Of a stretch of 64,000 bases of DNA, positions 1-9,809 are shown one piece after another. Below the pieces are notes generated by a model. The model had not been told where the DNA came from. It saw nothing but the letters and a program-made list of their open reading frames with translations, and did not search any database. Both the position numbers and the translations under genes were made by a program. Every line of letters starts with the position of its first letter. Position 1 is the stretch's first letter. Where the stretch lies: contig NZ_PCDP01000005.1 of the NCBI RefSeq assembly GCF_003240585.1, forward strand, positions 40,004 to 104,003, written 5' to 3'. Origin of the DNA: Arminella tubonensis (GTDB lineage: Bacteria; Pseudomonadota; Alphaproteobacteria; Rhizobiales; Rhizobiaceae).

Positions 1-279
1 CACATGTTCGCTCGCGCGATCGCCGTGGAGTTCAGGGACCGCAACATCCGGTGCAATGCCGTCTGCCCGGGCTTCATTCGCACACCTCACGGTTTGAAGG
101 AGGTCGCGGAGCTACAGGCGCTGGGTGTCGACGTTTCGGATGCGGCAATCGCCGCGCAACAGGGGCGCATCGGCGAGCCGGAGGACGTCGCGCGGGCGGC
201 GCTTTACCTGGCGAGCGATGAATCGAGCTTCGTCAACGGTGCGCATCTCTTCGTCGACAACGGATTTACGGCGATGTAA
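1..279 (+). CDS. SDR-family oxidoreductase, C-terminal fragment
   Basis: This is the last 92 codons of a gene that begins left of the window. The visible part has the C-terminal short-chain dehydrogenase/reductase pattern: an [14 protein letters not shown] segment (the conserved N-x-V-x-P-G after the catalytic Tyr/Lys region), a [18 protein letters not shown] stretch, and the closing [13 protein letters not shown] that shapes the substrate end. The catalytic YxxxK and the Rossmann glycine motif lie outside the window, so neither cofactor nor substrate can be judged. It converges on pncB with only three bases between the two stop codons. Confidence 0.85.
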   Translation, partial: HMFARAIAVEFRDRNIRCNAVCPGFIRTPHGLKEVAELQALGVDVSDAAIAAQQGRIGEPEDVARAALYLASDESSFVNGAHLFVDNGFTAM

Positions 280-282
280 CCG

Positions 283-1587
283 CTAGACGAGAACCGGCTG
301 CTCGATGCGGTCCTCGGCACCGAAGAACTTCAGGTAGCGCTCGACCTCGGCGGCCTCTCCGGTCGCCTTCTGCGGATTGTCGGACAGCTTGACCGCCGGG
401 CGGCCGTTGGCTTCGATGACCTTGCAGACGATCGATATCGGGTTCAGGCCACTGATTTCAGTCGGAGCGCAGCCGGCGAAATCATTGGTGAGATTTGTGC
501 CCCAGCCGAAGCTCATTCGCACGCGACCCTCGAAGTGCTTGTAGGTATGAATGATCGCCTCGACATCGAGACCATCGGAAAAGATCAGCAGCTTCTGCCG
601 CGGGTCGCGTCCCATCTTCTTCCACCAGGCGACGATCTTCTCGCCGCCTTCGATCGGCGGGGCACTGTCGGGGCGGAAGCCGGTCCAGTCGGCAACCCAT
701 TCCGGCGCATCGCGCAGGAAGGCTGCCGTGCCGAAGGCATCCGGCAGGACGATCAGGAGGTTGCCACCGTAGAGGCGGTTCCAGTCGCGCAGCACTTTGT
801 AAGGGGCGTTCGCCAGCTCCGCGTCGGTGTTGGCAAGGGCTGCGGCCACCATCGGCAACTCGTGGGCATTGGTGCCGACAGCTTCGAGATCCGAGTCCAT
901 GGCTAGAAGCACGTTGCTGGTCCCGGTAAAACCCCGACCGACGCCTTCCTTCAGCGCCTCGACGCACCAGCGCTGCCAAAGGAAGCTGTGCCGCCGGCGC
1001 GTTCCGAAATCCGAGATCCTGAGGTCGGGAAGCTGACGCAGCCGCTCGACCTTTTCCCACATCTTAGCTTTGGCGCGGGCATAGAGAACGTCGAGGGTAA
1101 ACGGGCCTAGCGCCTTCATCGCGGCGCGCGAGCGCATTTCGTTGATGATGGCGAGCGCCGGAATTTCCCACATGGTGGTCTCTTTCCACGAGCCGTGGAA
1201 ATCGAGGACATACTGGCCGTCGCGTTTCGTCAGTTCGTATTCCGGCAGCTGGAAATTCGAGAGCCAGGTAAGGAACTCCGGCTCGAAAATCTGGGCGCGG
1301 CCGTAGAACGAGTTACCCGCCAGCCAGATCATTTCCTTCTTGGAAAGGCGCAACGTGCGCGCGTGATCAAGCTGTTCGCGAAGCGCCTTTTCGTCGATTT
1401 CCTCGGCTAGCCGGACAGTTTTCGTGCGGTTGATCAGTGAGAACGTCGCATTGACATCCGGATAAAGCTTCCAGATCATCTGCAGCATCAGCAGCTTATA
1501 GAAATCGGTGTCTATCAGGCTGCGGACGATCGGGTCGAGCTTCCAGGTGTGATTGTAGACGCGGGTGGCGATATCCGTCTTGGTCAT
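283..1587 (-). CDS. pncB: nicotinate phosphoribosyltransferase
   Basis: Joins nicotinate and PRPP, with ATP hydrolysis, to make nicotinate mononucleotide in the Preiss-Handler NAD salvage pathway; cytosolic. The protein is 434 residues, the usual length for the proteobacterial PncB family. Visible family motifs are [11 protein letters not shown] near the N-terminus (about 27-37), [10 protein letters not shown] (192-201), TGTSNVLLA (221-229), GTNAHELP (238-245, holding the family's catalytic-type His) and [17 protein letters not shown] residues near 360-370. It is monocistronic, convergent with the SDR gene, and followed upstream by a 191-bp spacer carrying its promoter. I see no known NAD-repressor operator there. 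Confidence 0.95.
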   Translation of the reverse strand: MTKTDIATRVYNHTWKLDPIVRSLIDTDFYKLLMLQMIWKLYPDVNATFSLINRTKTVRLAEEIDEKALREQLDHARTLRLSKKEMIWLAGNSFYGRAQIFEPEFLTWLSNFQLPEYELTKRDGQYVLDFHGSWKETTMWEIPALAIINEMRSRAAMKALGPFTLDVLYARAKAKMWEKVERLRQLPDLRISDFGTRRRHSFLWQRWCVEALKEGVGRGFTGTSNVLLAMDSDLEAVGTNAHELPMVAAALANTDAELANAPYKVLRDWNRLYGGNLLIVLPDAFGTAAFLRDAPEWVADWTGFRPDSAPPIEGGEKIVAWWKKMGRDPRQKLLIFSDGLDVEAIIHTYKHFEGRVRMSFGWGTNLTNDFAGCAPTEISGLNPISIVCKVIEANGRPAVKLSDNPQKATGEAAEVERYLKFFGAEDRIEQPVLV

Positions 1588-1724
1588 GCTTGCTGCCCTG
1601 TCTCCTGGCCTGGACCTCGGCCGCCATGCCTCAGCCTAATGGCAAGCTCCGCGTGCGGTGCATTCTTATCAAAAAATGTGGCGAAAGAGTCTAGCCGCTT
1701 AAAGAAATTTGATACAAAATTAAA

Positions 1725-1752
1725 CGCCCTGCCGCGGTTTTGCGACAGGGCG
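1725..1752 (-). terminator. probable intrinsic terminator of the small membrane gene
   Basis: Arms CGCCCTG (1725-1731) and CAGGGCG (1746-1752) form a 7-bp stem with a 14-base loop. Read leftward it is followed by a T-rich tract (TTTAATTTTG), so it would end transcription of the 1779-2072 gene. Confidence 0.6.
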
Positions 1753-1778
1753 TGCTCGATATTCGATCTTCAAACAGG

Positions 1779-2072
1779 CTAGCGATGCTGTCCGTCGACG
1801 GCAGCGGGTGTCTCGGTCGCTGCTTTTGGTGCGGTCGTCGTGATCTGGTTTTGCGCCGCCGGCTGGGGCGCTGCCTGTTCGGCCTTGTTGTTGCCCCATA
1901 TCTCAACGGGTATCCAGACGATAAAGGCGAGCACCAGGGTGGCCAGGAGGACAGTCAGGATTCTCTTGCCGCCACGACCCTGCTTGGCTTCGACTTCCGG
2001 AAGCGTTTCTTCGCTATGCAGTTGGTTGTCGGACTTTTCCCATCGAGTATCCTTTTCCATATGCGTCGCCAT
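1779..2072 (-). CDS. small single-pass membrane protein, unknown function
   Basis: A 97-residue protein that I do not recognise by family. Residues 1-37 are charged and hydrophilic, 38-58 form one strongly hydrophobic helix (ILTVLLATLVLAFIVWIPV), and the remainder is a low-complexity Ala/Pro/Thr/Gln tail. The basic GRGGKR before the helix suggests the N-terminus is cytoplasmic and the tail periplasmic. I chose the start at 2072 because AAGGAGG lies 6 bases upstream; the frame is open to 2390, but that extension overlaps the neighbouring reductase gene and is not coding-like. It stands alone between pncB and the 2179-3135 gene with its own terminator. Confidence 0.65.
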   Translation of the reverse strand: MATHMEKDTRWEKSDNQLHSEETLPEVEAKQGRGGKRILTVLLATLVLAFIVWIPVEIWGNNKAEQAAPQPAAQNQITTTAPKAATETPAAVDGQHR

Positions 2073-2178
2073 CCTTGCCTCCTTCGAGGTTTTGCACGGA
2101 AGACAAGCGAACGCCTGCCCCAGTATTCCTTGAAGGAAACGATAGGCCGCAAGGAAAGGTTCCGCCGTTGGAGAACCG

Positions 2179-3135
2179 CTAGTAACCGGTGGCGCGATCC
2201 ACGACGTGCTCCAACGCCTCGCCGCGCTCGAGACGGGCAATCTGTGTCTCGACATTTCGAAAGAGCGCGCGCACATCCGACGCCGCTGCGGCATGTGGCG
2301 TAATGACGACATTATCCATCGTCCAGAGCGGATCTTCGGCAGGCAGCGGTTCGATCTCAAAAACGTCGAGCGAGGCACCTCCGAGGACACCTGATGACAG
2401 CGCGTTGGTCAGATCAGCCTGGTTCTGACTCTTGCCGCGGCCGGCATTGATGAAGACCGGCTTGCCGAGCGCCCCGTCCTGACGGAGTTTCGAAAATAGC
2501 GCCTTGTCGTAGATACCGGTGGTCTCAGGCGTGAGTGGCAGCAATCCGACGAGGATGTCGGTCTCTCGCAGAAAGGCGTCCAGATTATCGGCATCGTAGG
2601 TTGTCACGCCGTCGATTGTCTTGTGACGCCGCGACCAGCCGATGACGTCGAACCCCATAGTCTTCAACTTCGCCACGGCATCCAGACCCAGCACGCCGAG
2701 CCCCATGACGCCGACGGTGATCTCGCTTGCTTCCGGTTGGGGAAGCTCGTGCCAATGCTGGTCGAGTGCTTGTTTCCGATAGGCGTCCACCTGGCGCAGA
2801 TGGGTCAGGCACTGCAGCACGATCCACTCGCTCATGCGCGTCGTCAGGCTATGGTCGACGAAACGGACCACGGGAATATCCGGCAATCCGGCAAGGTCCA
2901 TGATGTGGTCGACGCCGGCGCCGCCGGAGAAGATCACCTTCAGGTTCGGCGCCCTGGAAAAGAGCGCTCGTTCCGGCTTCCAGAGGATGGCGTAGTCGAC
3001 ATCGGCGAGATCGGCACCGCTGTTTACCGGATCGGCGAGGTTGATGCTGCCACGATCCGGAAATGCCTTCTGCAACGCATTGGCGATGGTTTGCGGGTCG
3101 AACTTCAGATCGACGAGGACTGGGCTTCGAGTCAT
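2179..3135 (-). CDS. D-2-hydroxyacid dehydrogenase, glyoxylate/hydroxypyruvate reductase A type
   Basis: Predicted NAD(P)H-dependent reductase of glyoxylate or hydroxypyruvate, 318 residues. The nucleotide-binding motif is GLGVLG at about 145-150. The catalytic triad of the family is visible as Arg in NAGRG (about 233), Glu in the EIEPLP segment (about 262) and His in TPHAAA (281). The short N-terminal substrate domain and the motif spacing fit the GhrA group better than SerA or GhrB. It starts 12 bp after the yejF stop on the same strand, so it is probably the last gene of the yejABEF operon. Substrate choice (glyoxylate, hydroxypyruvate or another 2-keto acid) cannot be settled from sequence. 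Confidence 0.85.
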   Translation of the reverse strand: MTRSPVLVDLKFDPQTIANALQKAFPDRGSINLADPVNSGADLADVDYAILWKPERALFSRAPNLKVIFSGGAGVDHIMDLAGLPDIPVVRFVDHSLTTRMSEWIVLQCLTHLRQVDAYRKQALDQHWHELPQPEASEITVGVMGLGVLGLDAVAKLKTMGFDVIGWSRRHKTIDGVTTYDADNLDAFLRETDILVGLLPLTPETTGIYDKALFSKLRQDGALGKPVFINAGRGKSQNQADLTNALSSGVLGGASLDVFEIEPLPAEDPLWTMDNVVITPHAAAASDVRALFRNVETQIARLERGEALEHVVDRATGY

Positions 3136-3147
3136 GGAGAAATGTCT

Positions 3148-4785
3148 TTACTGCTGGATCGCGGCTGTCTCTACCGCCTCGATATTGAAAGCGGCGGCGA
3201 GAAGCGCCCTGGTGTAGTCGTGCTGCGGATCGCGGAAGATATCGGCGGATGGACCCTTCTCCACCACTTTGCCAAACCGCATGACGATCATGTCGTTGGC
3301 GAGTGCCTTCACGACCCTCAGGTCATGACTGATGAAGAGATAGGCTAGATCATGCTTGCGCTGGAGATCGCGCAGAAGGTCGACCACTTGTGCCTGAACG
3401 CTCATGTCGAGCGCGGAGGTCGGCTCGTCGAGCATGACGAAACGCGGCTTCAGCACCATGGCGCGGGCGATCGCGATGCGCTGACGCTGTCCGCCGGAAA
3501 ATTCATGCGGGAACCGCCAGCGGGTCAGAGGATCGAGGCCAACCTCCTCCAGCGCCCAGCAGACACGCCGATCGCGTTCTTCCGACGAGAGGGCACGCTC
3601 ATGCACCTTCAGCCCCTCGGCAATGATGTCGCCTACGGACATGCGCGGGCTGAGGGACCCGTACGGATCCTGGAAGACCACCTGCAGCTGGTTTCGGAGC
3701 GGCCGCATCTGGGTGAAGGAATAGGCCTCGATATCCTTGCCGACGAAACTGATTCGTCCCTTCGACGAGATCAGCCGCGTCAGCGCCAGGCCGAGTGTCG
3801 TCTTGCCGGAACCACTCTCGCCGACGACGCCGAGTGTCTGGCCGGCGCGCAGGCTGAGATCGATGCCGTCGACCGCCTTGACGTGATCGACGACCTTGCG
3901 CATCAGCCCTGATTTGATGGGGAACCAGACGCGGATATCCGATCCCTCCATGACGACAGGCTTGCTTTCATCGGCAAGCGGCGGGTCGCCACGCGGCTCG
4001 GACGCCAGGAGATGCCGCGTATATTCGTGCTGCGGATTGGTGAAGACCTGCTCGACCGTGCCGGTTTCGACGATCTTGCCCTTGGTCATCACGCAGACGC
4101 GATCGGCAAACTTGCGGACAATGCCGAGGTCATGGGTGATGAACAGCATCGACATGCCGTGCGCGCGCTTCAGCTCGCGGAGCAGCTCCAGGATCTGGGC
4201 TTGCACGGTGACGTCGAGCGCAGTGGTCGGCTCGTCGGCGATCAGCAATTCGGGGCGATTGGCAAGAGCCATCGCGATCATGACACGTTGACGCTGCCCA
4301 CCCGAAAGCTCGTGCGGGTAAGCCTTGAGGCGCTTTTCCGGCTCGCGGATGCCGACTTGATTGAGCAATTCGAGGATGCGCCTGCGCGCCGCCTGGCCGG
4401 TCAGCCCCTGATGCAACGCCAGAATCTCGCCGATCTGCTTCTCGATCGAGTGCAGCGGGTTGAGCGAGGTCATCGGCTCCTGGAAGATCATCGTGATGTC
4501 GTTGCCGCGGACCGCACGCAGCTCGTTGTCGGAAACCCTCAGCAGATCCCTGCCCTTGAACAGTATCTCGCCGGACGGGTGGCTCGCCGAGGGATAGGGC
4601 AGCAGGCGCAGGATCGAGTTTGCCGAGACCGACTTGCCCGACCCGGACTCGCCGACCAGCGCCAGCACTTCGCCCTTCTCGATATCGAAGGAAATTCGAT
4701 CGACGGCGGTAGACGTTCGGCCTCCCTGATGGAAATCGACGGAAAGATCGCGGACGGACAGCAGGGTTTCGGAACTCGCACTCAT
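3148..4785 (-). CDS. yejF: peptide ABC transporter, fused double ATP-binding subunit
   Basis: Supplies ATP hydrolysis for the YejABEF importer; peripheral on the inner face of the membrane. The 545-residue protein carries two complete ABC cassettes. The first has Walker A GESGSGKS (about 45-52), signature [15 protein letters not shown] and Walker [13 protein letters not shown]. The second has [24 protein letters not shown] and [10 protein letters not shown], each with an H-loop (ITHD, ISHD). Both ATP sites look catalytically intact. The start at 4785 overlaps the yejE stop in ATGA; the frame is open much further upstream (to 5469), but that part lies inside yejE in another frame. In enterobacteria this system imports oligopeptides, including microcin C-type peptides. 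Confidence 0.93.
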   Translation of the reverse strand: MSASSETLLSVRDLSVDFHQGGRTSTAVDRISFDIEKGEVLALVGESGSGKSVSANSILRLLPYPSASHPSGEILFKGRDLLRVSDNELRAVRGNDITMIFQEPMTSLNPLHSIEKQIGEILALHQGLTGQAARRRILELLNQVGIREPEKRLKAYPHELSGGQRQRVMIAMALANRPELLIADEPTTALDVTVQAQILELLRELKRAHGMSMLFITHDLGIVRKFADRVCVMTKGKIVETGTVEQVFTNPQHEYTRHLLASEPRGDPPLADESKPVVMEGSDIRVWFPIKSGLMRKVVDHVKAVDGIDLSLRAGQTLGVVGESGSGKTTLGLALTRLISSKGRISFVGKDIEAYSFTQMRPLRNQLQVVFQDPYGSLSPRMSVGDIIAEGLKVHERALSSEERDRRVCWALEEVGLDPLTRWRFPHEFSGGQRQRIAIARAMVLKPRFVMLDEPTSALDMSVQAQVVDLLRDLQRKHDLAYLFISHDLRVVKALANDMIVMRFGKVVEKGPSADIFRDPQHDYTRALLAAAFNIEAVETAAIQQ

Positions 4786-5939
4786 CGGAACGTCTTCCTC
4801 GGATCGAAGGCGTCGCGCACCGCCTCGCCCACGAAGATCAGCAAGGAAAGCATGATCGACATGGTGAAAAATGCGGTGAGGCCGAGCCAGGGGGCCTGGA
4901 GGTTGGATTTGCCCTGCGCGATCATTTCGCCGAGGGACGGCGAGCCGGGGGGCATGCCGAAGCCGAGAAAATCGAGCGATGTGAGCGTCGAGATCGAGCC
5001 TGAGAGGATGAACGGCAGGAAGGTGAGCGTCGCCACCATCGCGTTCGGCAACAGGTGCCGGTACATGATCGTGCGGTTGTTGACGCCCAGCGCGCGGGCG
5101 GCGCGGACATACTCGAAATTGCGCGCCCGCAGGAACTCGGCCCTGACGATGCCGACGAAGCCGACCCAGGAAAACAGCAGCATGATGCCGAGCAGCACGA
5201 AGAAGCCGGGCGGCAGGATCGCGGCGATGATCAGGAGTATATAGAGCACAGGCATCGACGACCATATCTCGATGAAGCGCTGCAGCAGCAGGTCCGTCCA
5301 GCCGCCGAAGTAGCCCTGGACGGCACCGGCCGTCACCCCGATGATCGCCGAGCAAATGGTCAGCGCCAGGCCGAAAAGCACCGAGACCCGGAAACCGTAA
5401 ATCATTCGCGCGGTCACATCGCGCGCCTGGTCGTCGGTGCCGAGCCAGTTGAGGTTGCCCAACCTGCATTCCGGATCGGCAGCCTTTAGCGGATAGGCCG
5501 AGCAGCGCTCTTCCTTGCTCATCAGCCAGAAGGGTGCAGTCGGCGCGGAATGCGGGATGTTGGAATTGACCGTCTGGTAGGAATAGCGGATCGGTGGCCA
5601 GATCATCCAGCCGTTTGCGTTGATCTCGTCGGTGATGAAGGACGAGCGGTAGTCTGTTTCGGCGAGAAAGCCGCCGAACTTGTCTTCGGGATAGTTGACG
5701 AAGACGGGGAAGAGAATTTCACCCTTGTAGGAGGCAATGATGGGCCTGTCGTTGGCAAGGAATTCGGCGCCAAGGCTGAGCACGAACAACACCATGAACA
5801 GCCAGAACGACCAATAGCCGCGCCGATTGGCCTTGAAATTCTCCCAGCGGCGAAGGTTCGGCGGCGAAAGCAGACCCTTGCGCGGGGGCTTGATGGGCGT
5901 TGCGAGCGGGGCCGCGACCGATTTGTCCATATCAGACAT
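4782..5939 (-). CDS. yejE: peptide ABC transporter permease
   Basis: Inner-membrane permease of the YejABEF peptide importer, 385 residues. A cytoplasmic N-terminal tail ([19 protein letters not shown], the segment typical of OppC-type permeases) leads into TM1. A long extracytoplasmic region with [25 protein letters not shown] follows, then five more helices. The EAA-type coupling loop is visible around [22 protein letters not shown]. It overlaps yejB by 8 bases at its start and yejF by 4 at its end, consistent with translational coupling. Confidence 0.92.
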   Translation of the reverse strand: MSDMDKSVAAPLATPIKPPRKGLLSPPNLRRWENFKANRRGYWSFWLFMVLFVLSLGAEFLANDRPIIASYKGEILFPVFVNYPEDKFGGFLAETDYRSSFITDEINANGWMIWPPIRYSYQTVNSNIPHSAPTAPFWLMSKEERCSAYPLKAADPECRLGNLNWLGTDDQARDVTARMIYGFRVSVLFGLALTICSAIIGVTAGAVQGYFGGWTDLLLQRFIEIWSSMPVLYILLIIAAILPPGFFVLLGIMLLFSWVGFVGIVRAEFLRARNFEYVRAARALGVNNRTIMYRHLLPNAMVATLTFLPFILSGSISTLTSLDFLGFGMPPGSPSLGEMIAQGKSNLQAPWLGLTAFFTMSIMLSLLIFVGEAVRDAFDPRKTFR

Positions 5940-7023
5940 CCCTCCGCTCGAAGTCGATGCGCGGGTCGATCCAGGTGTAGATGAGATCCGAAATCAGCCC
6001 GACGAAGAGGCCCATCAGAGAGAAGATGTAGAGCGTTGCAAAGACGATCGGATAGTCGCGATTGACCACCGAGAGGTAGCCCAGGCGTCCGAGGCCATCG
6101 AGCGAGAAGATGTTTTCGATCAAAAGCGAGCCGGTGAAGAAAGCGGAGATGAAGGCGCCGGGAAAGCCCGCGATGATGATCAGCATGGCGTTGCGGAAGA
6201 CGTGGCCGTAGAGCACCCGGTGCTCCGTCAGTCCCTTGGCGCGCGCGGTCGTCACATACTGCTTCTTGATCTCCTCGATAAAGGAATTCTTGGTCAGCAG
6301 CGTCGTGGTGGCAAAAGCGGCAAGCGACAGCGAAATCAGCGGCAGAAGCAGATGCCAGAAATAGTCGAGCGGCTTTTGCCACCAGGAAAGACTGGCGAAA
6401 TTATCCGACACGAGGCCGCGAAGCGGAAACCAGTCGAAGAACGAGCCACCGGCGAAAACCACGATCAGCAGAATGCCGAACAGGAAGCTCGGCACGGCAT
6501 AGCCGATGATGATGACGCCCGAGGTCCAGACATCGAAGGTCGAGCCGTCCTTGACAGCCTTGCGAATGCCGAGCGGGATCGAGATCGTGTAGGAAAACAG
6601 CAGGATCCATATGCCGAGCGAGATAGAAACCGGCATCTTGTCGAGGATCAGATTGATCACCGAAGTGTTGCGGAAGAAGCTCTCGCCGAAATCGAAGCGG
6701 ATGTAGTTCCACATCATTTCCCCGAAACGGGTCAGCGGTGGCTTGTCGAAGCCGAACTGCTTTTCCAGCTTGGCGATCAGTTCCGGGTCGAGCCCCTGCG
6801 CGCCCCGATAGCGTGAGCTGCTATCGTCGAAGGATTGCTGGCCCATCAGGTCGCCGCCGCCCGAAAGCCGGTCCGACGCGCTGTCGCTCTGGCCGGTCAG
6901 CTGGGAGATTACCTGTTCGACCGGGCCGCCCGGCGCGAACTGCACGACCGCGAATGAAATTGCCATGATGCCGACCACAGTCGGGATCATCAGCAGCAGT
7001 CGTCGCAGGATATAGGCGCCCAT
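5932..7023 (-). CDS. yejB: peptide ABC transporter permease
   Basis: Partner permease to YejE, 363 residues, OppB/DppB family. TM1 is [28 protein letters not shown]. The next about 90 residues form an extracytoplasmic loop that is longer than in DppB, as is usual for YejB. Five helices follow, with the coupling loop [23 protein letters not shown]. The C-terminus [13 protein letters not shown] is typical of the family. It overlaps yejE, and is separated from yejA by 182 bp that hold no gene. Confidence 0.92.
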   Translation of the reverse strand: MGAYILRRLLLMIPTVVGIMAISFAVVQFAPGGPVEQVISQLTGQSDSASDRLSGGGDLMGQQSFDDSSSRYRGAQGLDPELIAKLEKQFGFDKPPLTRFGEMMWNYIRFDFGESFFRNTSVINLILDKMPVSISLGIWILLFSYTISIPLGIRKAVKDGSTFDVWTSGVIIIGYAVPSFLFGILLIVVFAGGSFFDWFPLRGLVSDNFASLSWWQKPLDYFWHLLLPLISLSLAAFATTTLLTKNSFIEEIKKQYVTTARAKGLTEHRVLYGHVFRNAMLIIIAGFPGAFISAFFTGSLLIENIFSLDGLGRLGYLSVVNRDYPIVFATLYIFSLMGLFVGLISDLIYTWIDPRIDFERRDV

Positions 7024-7102
7024 CAGCCTTCCGCTCCCAGTTGCGGGAGCAAGCCGTGGCCTTCCTGCGCTCGTCCTACTGTCAAACCATCAACCCTTTG
7101 CT

Positions 7103-7120
7103 GCCGGCGCGCCCGCCGGC
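7103..7120. repeat. GC-rich hairpin in the yejA-yejB spacer
   Basis: GCCGGC (7103-7108) and GCCGGC (7115-7120) are self-complementary arms around a 6-base loop, inside the 182-bp spacer between the binding-protein gene and the first permease gene. There is no T-tract, so it is more likely an mRNA-stability or partial rho-dependent element than an intrinsic terminator. I see nothing else in 7024-7205. Confidence 0.4.
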
Positions 7121-7205
7121 CGAACCTTCTATCCTCAAGGCTTCGCTCTTGCTGATTCGGCATGGGGCATTTGGACCCCAGCCGACTTGCCAATGCAAGG
7201 GCCGC

Positions 7206-9044
7206 TCACTTTGCCGCCACCTTGGACCACCAGACATCGGGAAAGCCGAGCGAGTATTCCGGCAATTGGGCCGGCCGGTCGAACTTGTCCCAGTAAGCAA
7301 TGTGGACCGTCGAGGCATAGTAGAGCGGCACAACATAATGGCCCGCCAGCAAGACCCGATCGAGCGCTTTCGCAGCGGCGTTCTTCTCATCCCGATCCTT
7401 GGCGAGGATGATTTTCGGGATCAGCGCGTCGACAGCCGGATCGGCTATACCTGCGAAATTTCTCGAGCCCGGTCGGTTGGCTGAGGCCGAGCCCCAATAA
7501 TTGCCCTGCTCGTTGCCCGGATTGACTGTTTCGGCCCAGACATTCCAGATCATGTCGTAGTCGAAGCTGCGGGTGCGATTTGTATACTGCGAGGGGTCGA
7601 CCGTGCGGACACGCGCATCGATGCCGATCTTCTTCAGGTTCTGCGCATAGGGGAGCGTCGCCCTTTCGAGAATAGGGCTGCTCAAGAGGATCTCGAAGGA
7701 AAATGGCTGGCCGGTCTTGGCATTGACCATCTGGTTGCCCTTGAGGACGTAGCCGGCTTCCTTGAAAAGCTCGATCGCGTGGCGGAGATTGTCACGAAAT
7801 TTCTGCGGATCGCCGGCGACCGGGTTGGTGTAAGGCGTAGTGAAGATCGAGGCCGGGACCTTGTCCTTGACTTCGTTCAACAATTCCAGCTCGCGGCCCT
7901 GCGGCAGGCCGGACGAGGCCAGCTCCGTCCCAAAGAAGAAGCTGTTGACCCGCGTATACTGATTGAAGAATACAGTGCGGTTCAGCTCTTCGAAATCATA
8001 GGCATAGTTCAGCGCTTCACGGACGCGCTCATCCTTGAACTGATCGCGGCGCATGTTCGGCACCAGCGCCTGCATCACGCCCGTCGCGCGCAGCGGGTTC
8101 GGCAATTCCTCGCGCTTTATCCGGCCATCCTTTGCAGCCGGAAAATCATAGCCAGTCGCCCAGCGGCTGGCTTGATTATCCTGCCAATAGTCGACATTGC
8201 CGGAGCGAAAGCCCTCGAACTCGACATCGCGATCGCCGAAATAAGTGTAGGTGACCGAGCGGAAGTTGTTCTGGCCGACGTTGACGGGAATATCCTTTCC
8301 CCAGTAGTCGTCGCGCAGCTCATAGCGGATCGTCGAGCCCGGCGAGAAGGCGGCGATCTTATACGGCCCCGAGCCCATGACCGGCTCCAGCGTCGTGCGG
8401 CTTATGTCGCGCGGCTTGCCGTCCGGGCCGTTGCCCTCCCACCAGTGTTTCGGCACGATCTGGAATTGGCCAAGGATCTGCGGCAGTTCGCGATTGTTCT
8501 TTTCGTCGAAATGGAAGGTGACATCCCGGTCGCCGGTCTTCTCGGCGCCGGTGACGTGAGCGTAGTAGCTCATGTAGAGCGGATTGAGATCCTTGGACCT
8601 TTCGAAACTGAAGATGACGTCCTCAGGCGTGACCGGCGTTCCATCCGCCCATTTCGCTTCGGGCCGCAGCCGGAAGGTGGCGGTGGAAATATCGTCGGGA
8701 TAGGAGACGCCCTCGGCCAAGAGGCCATAGGAGGACGCCGTCTCGTCATCCGCCGTCTTCAAGAGGGTGTCGAAGACCAGCGTCATGCCCGCCACGGTCT
8801 CGCCCTTCTGCAGTACCGGGTTGAACGTATCGTAGGTACCGGAGGCCGATAGCTTCAGGTCGCCACCCTTCGGCGCATCGGGATTGACGTAGTCGAAATG
8901 CTTAAAGCCTGGCGGGTATTTGAGATCGCCGATGATGGCAGTCCCGATCCGGAATTGCGGATCGTCTGCCCGCGACACCGCCGGCACCGCCAGCATGAAA
9001 ATAAGAGAACAAGCTAAGCCAGTCTTCGACCACGTCGATGCCAT
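7206..9044 (-). CDS. yejA: periplasmic peptide-binding protein of the YejABEF importer
   Basis: A 612-residue extracellular solute-binding protein of the SBP_bac_5 (DppA/OppA) family. A Sec signal peptide is visible at residues 1-26 (hydrophobic SLIFMLAVPAVSRA-D, cleavage probably after SRA). Family marks are the LKLSASGTYDTFNPVLQKG entry segment, FRLRPEAKWADGTPVTPEDVIFSFE and the LPEYSLGFPDVWW end. The length (about 610) fits YejA rather than the shorter DppA (about 530). A purine-rich AGGGGA lies about 8 bases before the ATG. It is the first gene of the leftward operon yejA-yejB-yejE-yejF-reductase. Confidence 0.93.
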   Translation of the reverse strand: MASTWSKTGLACSLIFMLAVPAVSRADDPQFRIGTAIIGDLKYPPGFKHFDYVNPDAPKGGDLKLSASGTYDTFNPVLQKGETVAGMTLVFDTLLKTADDETASSYGLLAEGVSYPDDISTATFRLRPEAKWADGTPVTPEDVIFSFERSKDLNPLYMSYYAHVTGAEKTGDRDVTFHFDEKNNRELPQILGQFQIVPKHWWEGNGPDGKPRDISRTTLEPVMGSGPYKIAAFSPGSTIRYELRDDYWGKDIPVNVGQNNFRSVTYTYFGDRDVEFEGFRSGNVDYWQDNQASRWATGYDFPAAKDGRIKREELPNPLRATGVMQALVPNMRRDQFKDERVREALNYAYDFEELNRTVFFNQYTRVNSFFFGTELASSGLPQGRELELLNEVKDKVPASIFTTPYTNPVAGDPQKFRDNLRHAIELFKEAGYVLKGNQMVNAKTGQPFSFEILLSSPILERATLPYAQNLKKIGIDARVRTVDPSQYTNRTRSFDYDMIWNVWAETVNPGNEQGNYWGSASANRPGSRNFAGIADPAVDALIPKIILAKDRDEKNAAAKALDRVLLAGHYVVPLYYASTVHIAYWDKFDRPAQLPEYSLGFPDVWWSKVAAK

Positions 9045-9136
9045 TCAGAATCCCCTGCTTTTGAGGGTTAGCATAAGGTAAATGAGGGCAAAAAATAGAT
9101 CATCCAAACCGATCTTTGCGCAGCTGCGAAGTTCGA

Positions 9137-9772
9137 TCAGCCTCGCGTCGACGCTTCATCCAGCCGCTTGCGCAGCATCTGGCGCAATTCCCTGATCAAT
9201 TGCTGGTCCTCGAGCGCATCAGGATCGGTTGCCGCCGCGACCGCGATCCGCAGCAGTTCGAGAATGATCGAAGACAGGAGCACGATCTCGCCAGTGACCG
9301 GCGGATTGGCGCGCGCCAGGATGGCGGCGATCAGGGCCTTCAGCTCCGCCCGCGAGCGGGTCTTCCGTTCCTTGGGAATGTCGCGCCGGCCGGCGAGAAC
9401 GGCAAATTCCGGAAACTCTTCGATGAACGCACCCAACCTGTCGAAAATCGCTTCGCCGATATCGGCCGCGGAATGGCCGTCCATCCGTTCCTCGAGTTCC
9501 CGCAGAACGCCTTTCAGCCGCTCCAGCCGCTCGACATGCAGCGCTTCTGCCAATAGCGGTTTCGTCGGAAAGAACTGATAGAGCGACCCGATCGAGGAAC
9601 GCGCCTCCGCCGCGATCTCGGTCATCGTCGCGCCATCGTAGCCCTTTTCACAGAAGGTTTTCGCCGCCGCTTCCAAAAGAATTGCAACGCGATCGTGGCC
9701 CCGCTGACGCTTGGGCGCACGTGTCTGCGGCTCGGCACTTGATTTTTGCGAGGATTCCCTCATATTCTGCAT
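9137..9772 (-). CDS. TetR/AcrR-family transcriptional regulator
   Basis: A 211-residue one-component repressor. The N-terminal DNA-binding domain covers about residues 25-70 (VAILLEAAAKTFCEKGYDGATMTEIAAEARSSIGSLYQFFPTKPLLAEAL), with helix-turn-helix in TMTEIAAEARSSIGSLYQFF. The C-terminal ligand-binding domain has no recognisable specificity. It is divergent from the hydrolase gene at 9810; the 37-bp gap holds a perfect 14-bp dyad (9775-9788), so it very probably represses itself and its neighbour. The first ATG at 9772 is followed by a second in-frame ATG three codons later, so the exact start is uncertain. Confidence 0.88.
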   Translation of the reverse strand: MQNMRESSQKSSAEPQTRAPKRQRGHDRVAILLEAAAKTFCEKGYDGATMTEIAAEARSSIGSLYQFFPTKPLLAEALHVERLERLKGVLRELEERMDGHSAADIGEAIFDRLGAFIEEFPEFAVLAGRRDIPKERKTRSRAELKALIAAILARANPPVTGEIVLLSSIILELLRIAVAAATDPDALEDQQLIRELRQMLRKRLDEASTRG

Positions 9773-9774
9773 TG

Positions 9775-9788
9775 TGAGGATATCCTCA
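9775..9788. promoter_or_regulatory. TetR-type operator dyad
   Basis: TGAGGATATCCTCA is a perfect 14-bp palindrome in the 37-bp gap between the divergent TetR gene and the hydrolase gene. A degenerate copy, GAGGATTCCCTC, lies at 9750-9761 in the first codons of the regulator. Position and symmetry fit an operator controlling both directions. Confidence 0.7.
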
Positions 9789-9809
9789 TGTTATTCCCGG
9801 AGCCTTTTC

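Noticed and set aside
4786..5469. N-terminal extension of the yejF frame
   Set aside because: The region is coding in another frame for the YejE permease, and the extension is Arg/His-rich without homology. The ATGA overlap start at 4785 is far better.
7779..8852. Open frame (357 codons) antisense to yejA
   Set aside because: It lies wholly inside a convincing binding-protein gene with signal peptide and family motifs; no independent evidence for it.
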